Shown here piece by piece: positions 32,547-34,522 of a DNA stretch of 34,522 nt. The DNA is from an uncultured Verrucomicrobiae bacterium (GTDB lineage: Bacteria; Verrucomicrobiota; Verrucomicrobiia; Limisphaerales; J093). Position 1 is the stretch's first letter; each line of letters starts with the position of its first letter. The notes beneath the pieces are model-generated. The model was not told the DNA's origin and ran no database searches. It was given only the letters and a program-made list of their open reading frames with translations. The stretch lies in contig CALJWR010000190.1 of the NCBI GenBank assembly GCA_937976685.1, positions 1 to 34,522 on the forward strand, written 5' to 3'. The position numbers and the translations under genes are program-made.

Positions 32547-33401
32547 ATGGCTGACATCTCTGATTCCGCCCAGTTCGTCGGGCGGCTGCACCTGCTCCTG
32601 CTCCATCTCCCGATTGGTTTCCTCCTGCTGCTGGCGGCGCTTGAACTGGTGGCCTGCCTGCCGGGATTGAAGGGTGCCAACGCCTCCGCCGGCTACATCC
32701 TGGCGCTGGCCGTGCCCGTCAGTTGGCTGACCGTCCTCTGCGGGTGGCAGTTAGCCCGAACCGGAGGCTATGACGAGCATCTCCTTTTCTGGCACCGCTG
32801 GCTGGGGGTGGCCACTGCCGCCCTCGTCCTGGTCACCGCCGTGTGTCACCGTTTCCGCGCGACGCCCGCCTACCGGCTCAGTCTGCTGGTGACGGTCGGA
32901 GTGCTGGTCGCAGCCAGTCACTACGGCGGCTCGATCACCCACGGCAGGGACTTCCTGACCCGCCATGCTCCCGCACCGTTCCGGCACGTGTTTGGCGGGG
33001 CTTCGGCGTCAGCGCCGGCCGCCAAGGGCGACGCCGCTGATCTATCCGCGTACACCGCTGTGGTGCAGCCAATCCTGGATCGAACCTGCGTTTCGTGTCA
33101 CAGCGCCGAGAAGCCCAAAGGCAAACTGCGTCTCGACTCGTTCGACGGGTTGATGGCCGGCGGCGCCGGCGGGCCGTCCGTACAACCCGGCCGCTGGGCG
33201 GACAGCGCGTTGATCCAGCGCATCCTGCTCCCGCTCGAACACGACGATCACATGCCGCCCGAGGGCAAGCCCCAGCCCACGGAGGAGGAAATCGCCCTGC
33301 TCCGCTGGTGGATTGACGCCGGCGCGGACGGCCAGAAGACCGTGGCGGAGCTCGATCCCCGGCCGGACATCCGGCGCCTGATCGAAGCGCGCGGTCGGTG
33401 A
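32547..33401 (+). CDS. Membrane-bound c-type cytochrome with DUF2231-like membrane domain (PSCyt1-like heme domain)
   Basis: A 284-residue protein from the ATG at 32547. The frame is open back to 31080, but that part is the antisense of the amidohydrolase gene. Four membrane segments (about 14-38, 48-70, 84-101, 109-125) begin with HLLLLHLPIGFLLLLAALEL, typical of DUF2231-like domains. A periplasmic cytochrome domain follows: CVSCH at 181-185 binds heme, KPKGKLRLDSFDGLMAGG is the planctomycete-type cytochrome signature, and Met236 in DHMPP is the probable distal ligand. Similar domains usually front larger proteins; this one ends soon after LRWWIDAGADGQKTVAEL. A redox role linked to secreted oxidoreductases is likely, but no partner is encoded nearby. 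Confidence 0.85.
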   Translation: MADISDSAQFVGRLHLLLLHLPIGFLLLLAALELVACLPGLKGANASAGYILALAVPVSWLTVLCGWQLARTGGYDEHLLFWHRWLGVATAALVLVTAVCHRFRATPAYRLSLLVTVGVLVAASHYGGSITHGRDFLTRHAPAPFRHVFGGASASAPAAKGDAADLSAYTAVVQPILDRTCVSCHSAEKPKGKLRLDSFDGLMAGGAGGPSVQPGRWADSALIQRILLPLEHDDHMPPEGKPQPTEEEIALLRWWIDAGADGQKTVAELDPRPDIRRLIEARGR

Positions 33402-33714
33402 GCATCGCCGCCGCTCGCCTCGCTGGCAGCCGCCCCAAAGCCAGGCCAACCGTGAGTGCGCCGGCAGGGCCACGGAACGCCAAACCGCAATCCATCGTTC
33501 CTGCCCAAGACAGAGAAGGAGCCGGGGCGCAGGCCGCAGCGGGCCATGATGGTCCAGAGGGCCGGAGCCGCAGTTGGCGAAAACCGGCCGGCACGCGCCC
33601 AGCAGCGCGGCCAGTTTGCGGCCGGGCTGGTTACCGACCGCGCACCGAGGGGCGGCGACGCCTTGGCGTCAGCGGGAGACCCAAGGGTTGACGGGCAGCC
33701 GCCGAACGCCGAAT
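33402..33714. other. Non-coding or decayed region after the cytochrome gene
   Basis: About 310 bases with open frames on both strands, none giving a recognisable protein. Translations are rich in Arg, Pro and Ala. It probably contains the degraded 3' end of the fibronectin type III pseudogene to the right. No RNA gene or clear terminator was seen. Confidence 0.4.
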
Positions 33715-34381
33715 TTCAAAGTCGTCCCCGATGGTGTTGTTGTCGGTCCAGCTCAGATCCTCCATCCCCCCAGGAAACCGCGGTGGCCGCTGGATTTACC
33801 GGCGGATTCAGGGTGGGAATGGCCGGGGTGTTGGCAGAACCCACATTGGACCAAGCCGAAGCACCGCCCGCGTTGACGGTGCGAACCCGGTAGCTGTGGG
33901 CGGTGGCGGGCGTCAGGCCGGTATCCGGCCAGGCGGTCACATCTGCGCCCAGCGTGACCGCGAGAGTTCACGCGCCACCAGCGATGGAACACTCGACTTG
34001 GAAGCCGGTTTCGTTGTTCGCGAGGTCCTGCCAGGCCAGATTGATCTGTGCGGGCAAAACCGCCGTGGCCGTCAGGTTCGCCGGTGCCGCCGGCGCCTTC
34101 GGCAGTGAGGGAGCCGAAGCCGCACCGGAGGGCGCCAAGGAGCCGCCCGCGTTGAACGCGATCACCCGATAGTGATACGTGGTGTTGGTGCTGCGCCCGG
34201 CATCAATGCTGGAGGTGACATTGGCCGCGACCTGGAAGGCGGGCGACCAGGCGGTGCCATTCAGCGAGCGCCCGACCTGAAAACCGGTTTCGTTGGCGGA
34301 ATGGTCTGCCCAAGCCAGCCCGACCTCCGTCTGAGACAATGCGGTCGCCGTCAACCCGGACGGAGCCGCTGGCGGCAGCAG
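33715..34381 (-). pseudogene. Broken fibronectin type III repeat protein
   Basis: On the minus strand three FN3-like units can be read: LTATALSQTEVGLAWADHSA...NAGG, then LTATAVLPAQINLAWQDLA...NAGG, then a third with NPAATAV and LSWTDNNTIGDDFEIRRS. Unit 2 carries an in-frame TGA (33968-33970) exactly where unit 1 has the tryptophan of GTAWSPAF; after it the same frame continues TLAVTLGADVTAWPDTG. Unit 3 needs a frame change at a six-C run (33766-33771) to continue from ATAVS into LSWTDNN. The gene therefore has a nonsense codon and a frameshift. The frame stays open to the window edge but loses FN3 character where the transposase fragment begins. The intact ancestor was probably a large exported verrucomicrobial protein. 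Confidence 0.75.
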
Positions 34382-34522
34382 AAGGACGGCGCCGACGCCA
34401 GGAAAGTGGCCGCGGCCAAGGAGGAAGACCCCGGCAATCCGACGATGCCTTTCCGCGGCGAGCCGCGTCGCAACGCCACGCCCCAGAGCACGACCGATCC
34501 GGAGAGCGTGCGGGATCAGCAG
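34364..34522 (+). mobile_element. Fragment of an IS5-like transposase
   Basis: The plus-strand frame is open from 34364 to the window edge. After a charged segment (QKDGADARKVAAAKEEDPG) comes MPFRGEPRRNATPQSTTDPE. That resembles the F-(H/R)-G-E-K-R-S-N-x-T-H-x-STTDP-(D/E)-A block that precedes the catalytic part of many IS5-group transposases. The next residues (SVRDQQ) no longer fit, so the copy is probably truncated or degenerate. No terminal inverted repeat is visible inside the window. It abuts the FN3 pseudogene on the opposite strand. Confidence 0.55.

Noticed and set aside
1-34522. CRISPR array, tRNA, rRNA, prophage or replication origin
   Set aside because: No regularly spaced repeats, no convincing tRNA arm or rRNA sequence, no integrase or phage genes and no DnaA-box cluster were seen by eye.
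34382-34522. Minus-strand continuation of the FN3 frame to the window edge
   Set aside because: The frame is open but its translation is arginine-rich and non-FN3, while the opposite strand reads as a transposase fragment.

Overview
The window reads as a high-GC Verrucomicrobiota chromosome, probably near the Limisphaerales/Pedosphaera group. The inference rests on four things: a prepilin-like protein with the [19 protein letters not shown] leader typical of that phylum, a giant secreted lamin-tail/CotH protein, a secreted parallel beta-helix polysaccharide enzyme, and a small membrane-bound cytochrome of the Planctomycetes/Verrucomicrobia type. No search was run; family names come from reading motifs.

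Layout. 1-129 (+) is the tail of an unidentified gene with a Cys/His-rich end. 436-12957 (+) holds a 3228-residue modular exported protein (PA14, Ig-like, eight lamin-tail domains, CotH-like domain, four cadherin-like repeats), followed 18 bp later by a GH141-like beta-helix enzyme. From 12980 to 29980 everything is on the minus strand. In transcription order it runs: rbsC-like permease and ribokinase; GH51 arabinofuranosidase, a small membrane protein with a STING-like domain, and FtsK; a prepilin-like protein with its own promoter and terminator; aspS and an M14 carboxypeptidase; a secreted C45 (Ntn) hydrolase; nusB, a GNAT resembling the acetyltransferase-like domain of O-GlcNAcase, and an orphan PTS EIIC. 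From 30157 the strands alternate: exported O-methyltransferase (+), membrane-anchored amidohydrolase (-), cytochrome (+). The last 1.1 kb is decayed DNA with a broken fibronectin type III gene (-) and a transposase fragment (+).

How the genes relate. The beta-helix enzyme, GH51 enzyme, permease/ribokinase pair and EIIC suggest a polysaccharide-degrading lifestyle that uses plant or algal pentose polymers. The transport systems are incomplete here: no RbsA/RbsB and no EIIA/EIIB. AspS, NusB and FtsK are core housekeeping genes.

The most interesting locus is 24330-25244. It encodes a 304-residue protein with two N-terminal membrane helices and a cytoplasmic domain whose motif order matches STING cyclic-dinucleotide receptors: A-Y-G-Y-V-H-H-F-L-x-P, then R-F-Y-V-Y-L-P, then F-D-F-P-T-T-L. 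It starts one base after the GH51 stop codon and ends 31 bp before the likely ftsK start. No CD-NTase, TIR, nuclease or other CBASS component is in the window, so it looks like an orphan TM-STING in a housekeeping/catabolic neighbourhood.
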